Below the pieces are notes generated by a model that was not told the origin of the DNA, made no database searches, and saw nothing but the letters and a program-made list of their open reading frames with translations. Positions 26,353 to 34,779 of a stretch of DNA of 64,000 nt are shown here, in pieces. Position 1 is the first letter of the stretch, and each line of letters opens with the position of its first letter. Both the position numbers and the translations under genes were made by a program. The DNA lies in NCBI GenBank assembly GCA_900074725.1, contig LT598456.1, forward strand, positions 255,488 through 319,487, given 5' to 3'. Source of the DNA: Lachancea dasiensis (Eukaryota; Ascomycota; Saccharomycetes; Saccharomycetales; Saccharomycetaceae).

Positions 26353-29028
26353 TTATTTACCCTGTAGCTTTTGTAAAATTTCTTGTGGTGTCGGTGAAAC
26401 GATCTTTTCAGTTGACAGCTCTTTGTTTAATTTCTCACCATGAGATTGTGCTGGTTTGTTAGTTTGCTTCTGCCTTGAAACTGGAACTTTATATTCATTT
26501 TCGAAAGCCTTCGGGTATTGCTTCACTGGCGATTGTTTCGGTATTTGAGTCGTTACTCTCATATTGCTATCAGCTGAGTTAATACGGCCCGGCCCGAGCC
26601 CATTATTGGCCGGGCGTCTCTGAACTGATGATGGTGAGCTCTGTGGCGGAGGTCCTAAAGAATTACTAACAACTTGACTCATAGCAGCAGCTTGAAGTTT
26701 CTGTTTGGCTAGCCTCCTCATCTGAATATCTCTACGAAGGGCATCGTCACGTTGAGCTTTCAACTGCGACATTTCCGCCGGAGTTGGGACAGTTGTATTT
26801 TTGCAGTCAAGAGGTTTTCTCGGTTGTGCTGGATTGGGTCGAGGTGCATTTTCTCTTTTCTTGATGCATTTTCTCATGGCTTCAAACATACTCGCCCATC
26901 GTAATCGCTTGTGCCCTCTTTGGATCGATTCTTCGCCAACACCCAATGGAGAAATTCGCCTCTTTTGCTGCTGTTGTAATTTGTGAGCTTCTATCAACCA
27001 TAGTTGGGCATTATGAGCCCGAGGTCCCTTCATGTCAATGAACTGAAATTTCTCGTTGAGCTGGATAAAGCGTTCAAAACATTGCCAAGGCGTACGTCGC
27101 TCGATATTAGAGCAATATGACCTCGTTGATCTCGAAGACATATGAGCGCTAATAAGTTCCCAGTTATAGGCATACGTGTTAATATTCTTCACAAGATTCT
27201 GATCGTCCTGAGGTAACCAGATAGTCGGAGTTCGGCACCGCAAATATCTTAGCGAAGGAGCAATCGGTGGACGTAAATAATGGCTTCGTCTATTCCCGTA
27301 AAACATGCCGCGTCTTTTGCTGAATGGAATCAACGATGGCTCCTCCTCTATTATCTGTCTTTCGGCTATTTTGAGATAGTGATCATCATCCAACAGCACT
27401 GTAGATTTGGATATGGGTTCAAAACAAATGTTGCTCCTTTCATTATCAGATGCCTCTTTATTTGTGATGCCTGAATAGATCGGAACATCGTCCAAAATTT
27501 TTCTTTCAACAAGGCCGAAATCATCGAAGGAAATATGCAACTTGAAAGGAGAAGTTCTCTTTTTGATATCTTCAGCATAAACCTCTGTATTTACTGTTGG
27601 GATATCAAGGGCAGGAATCTCCTGGGATGGATCAGGTCTTTTTAGCAGTAGTTCAACATTGACTGACTCGTTGGTCGTATCCCTATGTGGATATAAAGAG
27701 AAGTCAGCCTCGCAGACCTGCAGTGGAGCTTCCTTAGTATCACAGTTCTCTTCTGTCGTTTCTGATGCTATTTTTGAACTGTCTTGTTCAGTTTCAATAT
27801 GCTTAATTGGCGCTCTCCTTATGCAACACACTTGGCCATAGTTCCAGAAATCCATGACGGCCTGCGCCATGGTGAAGCATGCAGCTCTTTTATATTTGTT
27901 AAATTCATCAAAGTCGTAAAAAAGCCATTTGGCTTCCTCTAACAGCGTACCCCAATGGGTTTCAACATCTTTCAATTGGTCCCACGGGTCTAGAAATTTT
28001 TTTGGCTGTCTCAGAGACCATAAACCTGATCTACGCAGCTCCTCAATTCGTGAGCTAACAACCGCAATTCTGCATTCATTTAATGCTGAGTTCATTATTT
28101 CTGACGTGAGTACTTTATGTGCTGCAGGAATCAATTTGATAAGTGGTAGTGTCTGAGAGTTGAATTTGAGCTCGGAAAGAGGGGTAGCTTGAGGGATTAT
28201 TGAAGGGATATTCTCCTTCATGACCAAATAAACGCTCTCTCTGGCATTAAGATTGTTTTGATCAAAGAGCTTCTGCCCCTCATCAGGCTCGTGTCTCAAT
28301 TGTCTTATCAAGTAATTTGTGCGCCTCGATGGCTTTCGACGATTTTCTTTTCTCTCTGCGGAGAGAATACTCAGCTTTTGGCGCTTCGCGACATTATAGG
28401 GGACTGAGGGAGTGCTAGAGGGACTAACTAGTTGAGACTCTGGAACTCTACACTGCTCTTCTATCATCCGCGGTGTGATTTCATCCTCTCGCAGTCTTTT
28501 CATATCAGATTGCCCATAAGTTTCGTGAGTTTCCCCGTGTGTCCCACTTTGGTTGACATTCGACATCTCACTGCCAACGCCGTCCTCCTTTTTCTGCGAA
28601 TGCGGCGATGTGTAGGATTTACTACGAACATCTCGTACCAGTATACCTCTCCCATCTTTTGCAGATTCTTTGTCACCTTCAGGAGCTCTTCGGTTGTCAT
28701 CTTTGTCATGGCGGCCATACTCTCTATCTCGTTTTGTGTTGTCCACTGGCGTGCTACTTTTACTCTTGGCTGGCTTCTTTTCGGATGGGGGATCTGATTG
28801 AGTGAATCTCGGAAGAGAATTAGAATCAAAACGGTAGCCCTTCCGAATGTCGTGTAAGTCTAAAAATTCATTGATCTGGGATGCTAGCAGTTGCTCGTCG
28901 GTGATGTGCAGGAAATCTTGTATCCGCGAAACGCAGTATAACTCAGTGATTAGCCTATTGCGCTCCCCTATCAGCTGATTTAGTTTAGAGCCATCGTCTG
29001 GGGAGGCATATCTGTCGGGTTTCGCCAT
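26353..29028 (-). CDS. EAF1: Eaf1/Vid21, scaffold of the NuA4 histone acetyltransferase
   Basis: Eaf1 is the NuA4-specific platform that holds the Esa1 H4/H2A acetyltransferase modules together and contacts Tra1. The start is the first ATG (MAKPDRYASPDDGSKLN); the frame extends upstream only from a GTG, and S. cerevisiae similarity begins at the ERNRLITELYCVSRIQDFL block. The 891-residue protein has an HSA domain (about 350-405, from DPWDQLKDVETHWGTLLEEA) and a SANT/Myb domain (about 610-670, WLPQDDQNLVKNINTYAYNW and WQCFERFIQLN). The tail is Gln/Pro-rich. A Reb1-type TTACCCG lies at 29293-29299. It converges on GGA. Confidence 0.93.
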   Translation of the reverse strand: MAKPDRYASPDDGSKLNQLIGERNRLITELYCVSRIQDFLHITDEQLLASQINEFLDLHDIRKGYRFDSNSLPRFTQSDPPSEKKPAKSKSSTPVDNTKRDREYGRHDKDDNRRAPEGDKESAKDGRGILVRDVRSKSYTSPHSQKKEDGVGSEMSNVNQSGTHGETHETYGQSDMKRLREDEITPRMIEEQCRVPESQLVSPSSTPSVPYNVAKRQKLSILSAERKENRRKPSRRTNYLIRQLRHEPDEGQKLFDQNNLNARESVYLVMKENIPSIIPQATPLSELKFNSQTLPLIKLIPAAHKVLTSEIMNSALNECRIAVVSSRIEELRRSGLWSLRQPKKFLDPWDQLKDVETHWGTLLEEAKWLFYDFDEFNKYKRAACFTMAQAVMDFWNYGQVCCIRRAPIKHIETEQDSSKIASETTEENCDTKEAPLQVCEADFSLYPHRDTTNESVNVELLLKRPDPSQEIPALDIPTVNTEVYAEDIKKRTSPFKLHISFDDFGLVERKILDDVPIYSGITNKEASDNERSNICFEPISKSTVLLDDDHYLKIAERQIIEEEPSLIPFSKRRGMFYGNRRSHYLRPPIAPSLRYLRCRTPTIWLPQDDQNLVKNINTYAYNWELISAHMSSRSTRSYCSNIERRTPWQCFERFIQLNEKFQFIDMKGPRAHNAQLWLIEAHKLQQQQKRRISPLGVGEESIQRGHKRLRWASMFEAMRKCIKKRENAPRPNPAQPRKPLDCKNTTVPTPAEMSQLKAQRDDALRRDIQMRRLAKQKLQAAAMSQVVSNSLGPPPQSSPSSVQRRPANNGLGPGRINSADSNMRVTTQIPKQSPVKQYPKAFENEYKVPVSRQKQTNKPAQSHGEKLNKELSTEKIVSPTPQEILQKLQGK

Positions 29029-29292
29029 AGCGCGCCCAGTAACGCAATCCGCAAGTACTTGGGAACACCCTTTCGGAATCCGGAGCTTTCTAAATTTGTT
29101 CACCACCTACCAGCCTATTCTTGCAATGTTGCACTCCGCAAGCAGGTCTGAAAAGGCGTCAGTATCGGATTCTAGCCGCCTTTTTGCCAGTTTCGTATAC
29201 TTGAAGATGGATGATGTTTAGTTCATGATTTTATAAAAATTACTATCGTTTATAGTGATATCAACACTTTCTTAAGCCAAAGGCAGTTTCGA

Positions 29293-29299
29293 TTACCCG
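29293..29299 (+). promoter_or_regulatory. Reb1-type site upstream of EAF1
   Basis: TTACCCG, the Reb1 core, lies 265 bp before the EAF1 ATG in a 295-bp spacer. Reb1 keeps yeast promoters nucleosome-free and can also insulate the upstream convergent or tandem unit (BCP1 ends at 29324). Confidence 0.4.
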
Positions 29300-29323
29300 A
29301 TGGCTTGACCGAGCAGTGTCTAA

Positions 29324-30136
29324 TCACCAAGACGCTACCTCTTCGGTTACCTCTTCAATAGACTTGACTAACGAAGCGTGGTCTATCACGACGTAGGACG
29401 AGATAAGGCCCTTGCGACTTTCGGAATCAAAATGGATCTTGGCGTGGCGCTCGAAAAAGCGGTCTTCCTCGTGGAAATAATCGATCTCTGAGGTCTTCAC
29501 CCGCTTGCGGCTCTTCCCGGCTTTTTCATCATCATCTGCATCAACGTTGACCTCGAACTTCCTGCTGACGATCAGATAGTAATCGTAGTGTTTTCCGTTG
29601 CCCAGAGCGTTTGAAGCATCTTCTAAGGTAATGTTGTAGATAGGTGCTATGACCTCAGGTGGCATATTGATGAGCCGTTCGCTAAGTACTAGCGCACATG
29701 TGTGGCTGGAGTTATCGATGGATTTGAGAAAATCTGCTAGTCTGGTATCCACGTTACTTAAATAACGGGCAAAATCAGAGCTGTTGTGGGACTTGTAGTC
29801 GATCAAGGAGAGAAAGCAATATGGGTCAGACTCCTGTCCGTCTGTCTTGATGGTCGTAGTAGGGGAATCCAAGATTAAGTCAGCGAGAGGGCTTAACTGC
29901 AATTTGTTGGACTCTTGTGGACCCAGGAGTTGGCGAAGTAAGTTCTTTAGAGCGTGGAAATCCACATCTTTATTTCCATTGAAGAAATCAAAATCGATGT
30001 TCACAATTTCCTGCTCTTCCGCGCTATTGTTGCTGTCGTTTTCAGAATCTGTGCTGCTGATATCGATGTCAGATTCTGCCTCCTTCAAATCTCGTTTACG
30101 GTTAATCGCATCACTCAATTTAAGCGCAGCAACCAT
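29324..30136 (-). CDS. BCP1: Bcp1, chaperone of ribosomal protein Rpl23 and nuclear export factor
   Basis: Bcp1 (BCCIP family) escorts Rpl23 in the nucleus and also affects export of the Mss4 kinase. The 270-residue protein (S. cerevisiae 283) carries an acidic N-terminus (DIDISSTDSENDSNNSAEE), the family block VNIDFDFFNGNKDVDFHALK, and LRQLLGPQESNKLQLSPLAD. The closing region is KIHFDSESRKGLISSYVVID. It starts at the first ATG and is divergent from CTM1. The shared spacer contains an RRPE and a PAC-like GATGA array, as expected of a ribosome-assembly gene. Confidence 0.93.
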   Translation of the reverse strand: MVAALKLSDAINRKRDLKEAESDIDISSTDSENDSNNSAEEQEIVNIDFDFFNGNKDVDFHALKNLLRQLLGPQESNKLQLSPLADLILDSPTTTIKTDGQESDPYCFLSLIDYKSHNSSDFARYLSNVDTRLADFLKSIDNSSHTCALVLSERLINMPPEVIAPIYNITLEDASNALGNGKHYDYYLIVSRKFEVNVDADDDEKAGKSRKRVKTSEIDYFHEEDRFFERHAKIHFDSESRKGLISSYVVIDHASLVKSIEEVTEEVASW

Positions 30137-30200
30137 CTTTAATTCGTTTTATTAGTAGCCGACCGGTGGTTTGGCTTCTTAAATGCTCTTTCGAAGCTTT

Positions 30201-30243
30201 GAAATTTTTCAGCTGGGAGATGAGATGAGATGAGATGAGATGA
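30201..30243 (+). promoter_or_regulatory. RRPE and PAC-like GATGA microsatellite before BCP1
   Basis: GAAATTTTTCA (30201-30211) is the reverse of the RRPE TGAAAAATTTC. It is followed by five perfect tandem GATGA units (30219-30243), which reproduce the GATGAGATGAG half of PAC repeatedly but lack the leading GC. They lie 65-107 bp before the BCP1 ATG. Confidence 0.6.
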
Positions 30244-30420
30244 TTAAATGAATAAAATTAACTCTAGCTAACATAAAAACGTATTTGTCTGCTGACAAGT
30301 TAAAAACATATAGTGTGAGGTTGAATACTCGCGAGCTGGTCAAGATAAATAGATAAAGTGACATTTGTGTATCTTCTCGAGCGCTGGCCAATTCTTAGAT
30401 TCGAAGGACCTTCACTATAA

Positions 30421-30432
30421 ATGCATGAATAA
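30421..30432 (+). other. Minimal upstream reading frame overlapping the CTM1 start
   Basis: ATGCATGAATAATG: a frame of Met-His-Glu-stop (30421-30432) ends in TAA whose last A is the first base of the CTM1 ATG (30432), giving a TAATG junction. A second out-of-frame ATG lies at 30425. Whether the leader includes them depends on the transcription start. Confidence 0.55.
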
Positions 30433-32183
30433 TGAGCCATCAACCATTAGATTTTGCAGATCCTGCTTCCAAAACCTTATTGGAATTTAAAAATTTGCAC
30501 GGCATTAAAGTGTCGCCGGGCATTTTCATAGGACAATCTAATATCACAGACAAGACTAAATGCATTGGGGGATTTATTGACTGGAACAAGTTAGACATAT
30601 CAAAGTCAAAAAACGGTATGATAGAGCTGCTGCGAATACCCGAGCTAAGCACTTTCTCCATCCATACGATACTCAAAATTGTGAACCAGCCAGAGCAGTA
30701 TCCTAGCCAAGTGCACTTTGAAGAAACCAGTGCACGGGTAATGGCCCTTTTTGGCGCATGCTCTGAAAATTCGGTCATTATGGCTCGCCTTTCCGAGACT
30801 CTAGTTTTGATAGTATATTTTATCATTTTTGCCGGGCTAGAAAGGGCAGGATACAAAACTCCCACGGTTATATCGACGTACTTGAATGAAGTTCTCTTGA
30901 AAACTGACGTTGGCTCACCGTACAACGATCTTCCTTTGTTCCATGAGAAAGCCGATAGAAAAACTTTGGTTCAATACGGTTTAGCTGACATGCACGCTTT
31001 GTACAGGAGCTTAGTTGAATTTTGGGAAACCAGCTTTGAGACTGTTAGCGACTCGTACATGTTCGTGGTCTCCAAAATTATGGCCAGTATAATATCACGC
31101 TCTTTGGAAATTCCTCATGAAAGTGCGCAAGGCAGTGACGATTTTTACGTTCAAAGTACTCTAGTCCCTGTTATCGATTATATGAATCACGACAATAAAT
31201 TGGCAAATGCTCATTTCGACGTTGACCGTCACACAAACAGCGTTATCCTACTACTGGATCTGGATCGTTGTGTCAAAGATCAGAGGTTCTGTGAAGTTTT
31301 TATCAGCTACTCGCCGATAGACGAAATTATTCACTTCGAGAAAGTCTACGGTTTCTCTCCCTTAGTTGATAAACGACATGGGGCATTACTATATCTTTGC
31401 CTTGACAAAGAATTTCTAATGAATAGTTCGGCGCTCGATTTATTCTACAAGTGGATGTCAATAAAGCCTTGCCTTCAGCTCTGTTGGTACGAGAACGATG
31501 TTTTTATCAATGACACCATGGAGCATTTCCAAGAGTTGGCTATTCCTTTTATAGCAAATGGGATTTCACAGGGGCCGAAATCCACTTTCACATATGATAC
31601 GCAGAAGCATGAGATTTACTCCTACTTCTTCGCTAAGGCTCGCAATGATGAAAGTGGAAACTATTCCGATTTTTGTGAAAGGATGGTCGAATCTCACGAA
31701 AACAATGGTTCAGAAGCTATCGAACTGCCACAGCTTGCATGGATATATCATTATGAGACTGAAGGGAAAAGTCGTGGCAGAAGATTTGATAAATATCAAA
31801 TTTTGGAGGTTTCTAAAGCGGCTATTCCGCTGGCTATCCAAAGACTGCGGACCTTTTTGTGGCAGTATCTCGAGTGGCGACAAACTCAACTGTCTAAGAG
31901 CTTCCCTGACCTATCGAATTCGGGCAAAGCACTGGCTGAGCAGGAGCTACAGGCGATTAGGCAAACTGCTAAGCAGGCCTCATTGGGTAAGCCCATTTAT
32001 TTGAGTGAGATTGATCTTCCTTCATCCTTTAATGTTCCTCAGGAGTGTTACATTCCTCCATTCCTCCAGAATTCGGGCCATAATTATGTGGCAGTGTCAG
32101 AAAGAGATAATGTACCAGTCGCAGAAAAGTCTTCGTTCTCAAACGAAGATTATCAATACTATGAAGAGTTCTTTTTGCCTTGA
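30432..32183 (+). CDS. CTM1: Ctm1, cytochrome c lysine methyltransferase
   Basis: Ctm1 is a SET-domain enzyme that trimethylates Lys72 of cytochrome c (yeast iso-1) in the cytosol. The 583-residue protein equals S. cerevisiae Ctm1 (585) in length. The N-terminus carries the split SET start (LHGIKVSPGIFIGQSN, 22-37). The catalytic-fold motif VIDYMNHDNKLANA is at 247-260, with the family Asn252-His253. ISYSPIDEIIHFEKVYGF follows at about 290. The C-terminal helical region matches non-histone SET methyltransferases of the Rubisco type. Its ATG overlaps a four-codon upstream frame. It is followed by ERP5 after only 54 bp, so the ERP5 promoter must lie largely inside CTM1. Confidence 0.92.
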   Translation: MSHQPLDFADPASKTLLEFKNLHGIKVSPGIFIGQSNITDKTKCIGGFIDWNKLDISKSKNGMIELLRIPELSTFSIHTILKIVNQPEQYPSQVHFEETSARVMALFGACSENSVIMARLSETLVLIVYFIIFAGLERAGYKTPTVISTYLNEVLLKTDVGSPYNDLPLFHEKADRKTLVQYGLADMHALYRSLVEFWETSFETVSDSYMFVVSKIMASIISRSLEIPHESAQGSDDFYVQSTLVPVIDYMNHDNKLANAHFDVDRHTNSVILLLDLDRCVKDQRFCEVFISYSPIDEIIHFEKVYGFSPLVDKRHGALLYLCLDKEFLMNSSALDLFYKWMSIKPCLQLCWYENDVFINDTMEHFQELAIPFIANGISQGPKSTFTYDTQKHEIYSYFFAKARNDESGNYSDFCERMVESHENNGSEAIELPQLAWIYHYETEGKSRGRRFDKYQILEVSKAAIPLAIQRLRTFLWQYLEWRQTQLSKSFPDLSNSGKALAEQELQAIRQTAKQASLGKPIYLSEIDLPSSFNVPQECYIPPFLQNSGHNYVAVSERDNVPVAEKSSFSNEDYQYYEEFFLP

Positions 32184-32237
32184 CATTAACGTCAGAAAAA
32201 ACGCAAATACACCAAAAACAAAAAGGAGCAAGTTACC

Positions 32238-32858
32238 ATGCTTCTCAGGGTGCTTTTCTTACATTTCGCACCATTGCCGATTTTAGGATTACATTTCTAC
32301 ATGCGTAATGATAGCACACGGTGTTTTTATGAGAACTTAGCTGTTCAGCATATAATTTCTGCCAAGTTCAACGCCACGGCCACAATAGACGGTCTCTATG
32401 AAAAGGAGGTGGATATCGATCTGACCCTTACGGTCAGCGAGACATTTGAGAATAACAACCTGGCAATGACGAAGCACGTCAAATCCTTTGGTGGGTTTGA
32501 CTTTACTGCGCTGGAGAGTGGAGAGCACAGGTTTTGCATACATTCCGCGGTATCTAAAGCGCAGTGTGTCCTTAGGGTTGAAATGAATCTTGATATCGCC
32601 ACACTGCGTCCTCCCGGCGTAGCTTCTGCTCAGCACAGGCAGCAGGCTAAAGAACGAATTAACCGCCTCGTGAAACGTTTGGAGGTTTTGCGAAGTCACC
32701 AACGGACTGTGAAGAATAGAGAGAAAGCAGTCACCATCTTGGGCGAACGCTTGCACTCGAAAGTTTTATCAGGGTCCTTCTTTCAGGCTATTGTTTCAGT
32801 GGCAATATGTTTATTCCAACTGAGATCTCTACGAGGACTCGCCGGCCTGAACGATTGA
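32238..32858 (+). CDS. ERP5: Erp5-type p24 cargo receptor
   Basis: A p24 family (EMP24/GOLD) protein of ER-Golgi COPII/COPI vesicles. The 206-residue product has a signal peptide (about 1-18) and a GOLD domain with the conserved disulphide cysteines Cys29 (TRCFYENL) and Cys100 (EHRFCIH). A coiled-coil neck with RINRLVKRLEVLRSH lies at about 145-165, and one membrane segment at about 178-193. The tail, QLRSLRGLAGLND, lacks the FF and dilysine motifs usual in p24 tails. Position between CTM1 and UBA4 matches YHR109W-YHR110W-YHR111W, which fixes the orthology. Confidence 0.9.
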   Translation: MLLRVLFLHFAPLPILGLHFYMRNDSTRCFYENLAVQHIISAKFNATATIDGLYEKEVDIDLTLTVSETFENNNLAMTKHVKSFGGFDFTALESGEHRFCIHSAVSKAQCVLRVEMNLDIATLRPPGVASAQHRQQAKERINRLVKRLEVLRSHQRTVKNREKAVTILGERLHSKVLSGSFFQAIVSVAICLFQLRSLRGLAGLND

Positions 32859-33453
32859 TATGTGAGACATACCATACCGAGTTAAGTTTATGCCTGTAGG
32901 AAATAGACAGCACTTCTTGATCACCTAACTTTACCCCATGAAAGTGCCAGACTTAGAAGTCAGGAGCCTTTGCCTGTGTTATTGCATTGAAATCGGCTCA
33001 GGAAGCTCTTGGAGTTTTTTCTGGAAATGCTTTGGCATTTTCTTTACAACGGTCAAATATAGTCCGTGCCAAATGGCGAACCAGCTGGAGACTTCCTACA
33101 TTGAGAACCTTCCCACATAATTGAGAAACTTGAACAGAACGTACTCTGTGTTATACGCATGAGTGAGATGTCAATTAGTATTACGTTACCAATAAAGTCG
33201 ACTTCCGAGGATGGCTGGTACGTCGTTGATATTCATACTGGACAATTTCCTTGAGGGAAACTTCATTTCACGAGTATACCTTAATCAGGAGTCTATAGCT
33301 AGTCACCACCTAATTACATATATAAGCCGTAGTTCATGTGCCAAAGAATTTCCGTCATGAGCCCTTCCATGAGAATTAAAAATTATTCAATTCAGCTCAT
33401 CGCCAACTCATCGCATATGTGAAATACCGACAGACAGATACAATACCCAGCCA
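32859..33453. other. ERP5-UBA4 spacer
   Basis: 595 bp with two PAC cores close to UBA4. No other gene is seen; short frames within it have no family resemblance. Confidence 0.4.
33396..33414 (-). promoter_or_regulatory. Double PAC box before UBA4
   Basis: Two exact PAC cores, CTCATCGC at 33396-33403 and again at 33407-33414 (GCGATGAG on the minus strand), with centres 11 bp apart, one helical turn. They lie 40-58 bp before the ATG. Poly-A/T tracts (AAAAATTATT) sit just upstream. Confidence 0.7.
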
Positions 33454-34764
33454 ATGACTGATCAACCGGTACCTTCAGATGTTCTTAACGAACTCGCCGC
33501 TTTGAGAGCAGAGAATGCAACTTTAAAGCAGCAGTTGAAGTCTGAAACTCAACTTCCAATGTCACTGGAAGAGTTTAAACGCTATGGCCGACAAATGATC
33601 GTAGAAGAAACAAGAGGGGTAGAGGGACAGCTCAAGCTTCGCAGAAGTAAAGTTCTCGTAGTTGGAGCAGGTGGTTTGGGGTGTCCTTGCCTGCCATATC
33701 TAGCTGGTGCTGGAGTGGGACTTATAGGGATTGTGGACAACGATGTGGTTGAAACATCCAATCTGCACCGACAGGTATTACATGACTCCACGAAGGTAGG
33801 AATGCTGAAGTGTGAATCTGCCAAAGAGGTTTTGTCGCGATTAAATCCATTTGTTGTGATCAAAACATATCCCGTAAGATTGAACTACAGTAATGCATTT
33901 GATATATTTAAGGACTATGATATTGTTTTGGACTGCACAGACACACCGTTGACCAGGTATTTGATATCTGATGTCGCGGTCAATTTAGGACTGACAGTCG
34001 TGTCTGCTTCAGGCTTGGGATCTGAGGGTCAGTTGTCAATTCTAAATTTCAAAAATGTGGGCCCATGCTACAGATGCTTCTACCCAGTTCCACCGCCTCC
34101 TAATGCTGTTTCTTCATGTCAAGAAGGAGGGGTTATTGGCCCTTGTATCGGTCTTGTTGGGGTAATGATGGCGGTAGAGACCATAAAGTTAATCCTCGAC
34201 ATATACACCTTGGACAATTTCAGCCCTTTTCTGATGCAATATTCGGGTTTCTCGTTGCAGAGCTTGCGGACATTTAAAATGAGAGGAAGGCAAGTAAAGT
34301 GTCAGGCCTGCGGTGAAAATCCCACAATTACACGCGATACAATTGAGAAAGGCGATGTCGATTACGAACTCTTTTGCGGTCAAAGAAATTATAACGTATG
34401 TCTAGCTGACGAGCGTATTTCAGTTAAAGAATTTCAAAATTCTTTTCTGTCACCTGGCGAATTTAATCATATCCTTTTGGATGTTAGGCCACACCATCAC
34501 TACGAAATTTCCCACCTACCTAACACATACAATCTGACGGTCAAGGAACTTCGAGATATGGACGGAAGTATTGCAGCCTTGCAAAGTCAAATACCCAACA
34601 TACACGGTCAGAGCGAGGTGTTAGTTATGTGTCGACACGGAAATGATTCTCAGCTTGCCACTAGGATTCTCAAAGATCAGTTCAAAATCGCTAACGTGAG
34701 GGACGTCAGGGGCGGATTCTTCAAATATATTGATGATATTAATCCTACACTTCCAAAGTATTAA
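33454..34764 (+). CDS. UBA4: Uba4, E1-like activator of Urm1 (tRNA thiolation)
   Basis: Uba4 adenylates Urm1 and passes sulfur to its C-terminal thiocarboxylate for 2-thiolation of wobble uridine in tRNA-Lys, -Glu and -Gln, and for protein urmylation. The 436-residue enzyme (S. cerevisiae 440) contains the ATP loop VVGAGGLG (69-76), Asp95-Asn96-Asp97, two zinc pairs (Cys205/Cys208 and Cys283/Cys286) and the adenylation-domain Cys222 in SSCQEGGVIGP. It ends in a rhodanese domain with the persulfide-carrying Cys393 in VMCRHGND. All catalytic parts are present. It converges on TFC6 with only 15 bp between stops. Confidence 0.97.
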   Translation: MTDQPVPSDVLNELAALRAENATLKQQLKSETQLPMSLEEFKRYGRQMIVEETRGVEGQLKLRRSKVLVVGAGGLGCPCLPYLAGAGVGLIGIVDNDVVETSNLHRQVLHDSTKVGMLKCESAKEVLSRLNPFVVIKTYPVRLNYSNAFDIFKDYDIVLDCTDTPLTRYLISDVAVNLGLTVVSASGLGSEGQLSILNFKNVGPCYRCFYPVPPPPNAVSSCQEGGVIGPCIGLVGVMMAVETIKLILDIYTLDNFSPFLMQYSGFSLQSLRTFKMRGRQVKCQACGENPTITRDTIEKGDVDYELFCGQRNYNVCLADERISVKEFQNSFLSPGEFNHILLDVRPHHHYEISHLPNTYNLTVKELRDMDGSIAALQSQIPNIHGQSEVLVMCRHGNDSQLATRILKDQFKIANVRDVRGGFFKYIDDINPTLPKY

Positions 34765-34779
34765 AATACAAAGTCATCT

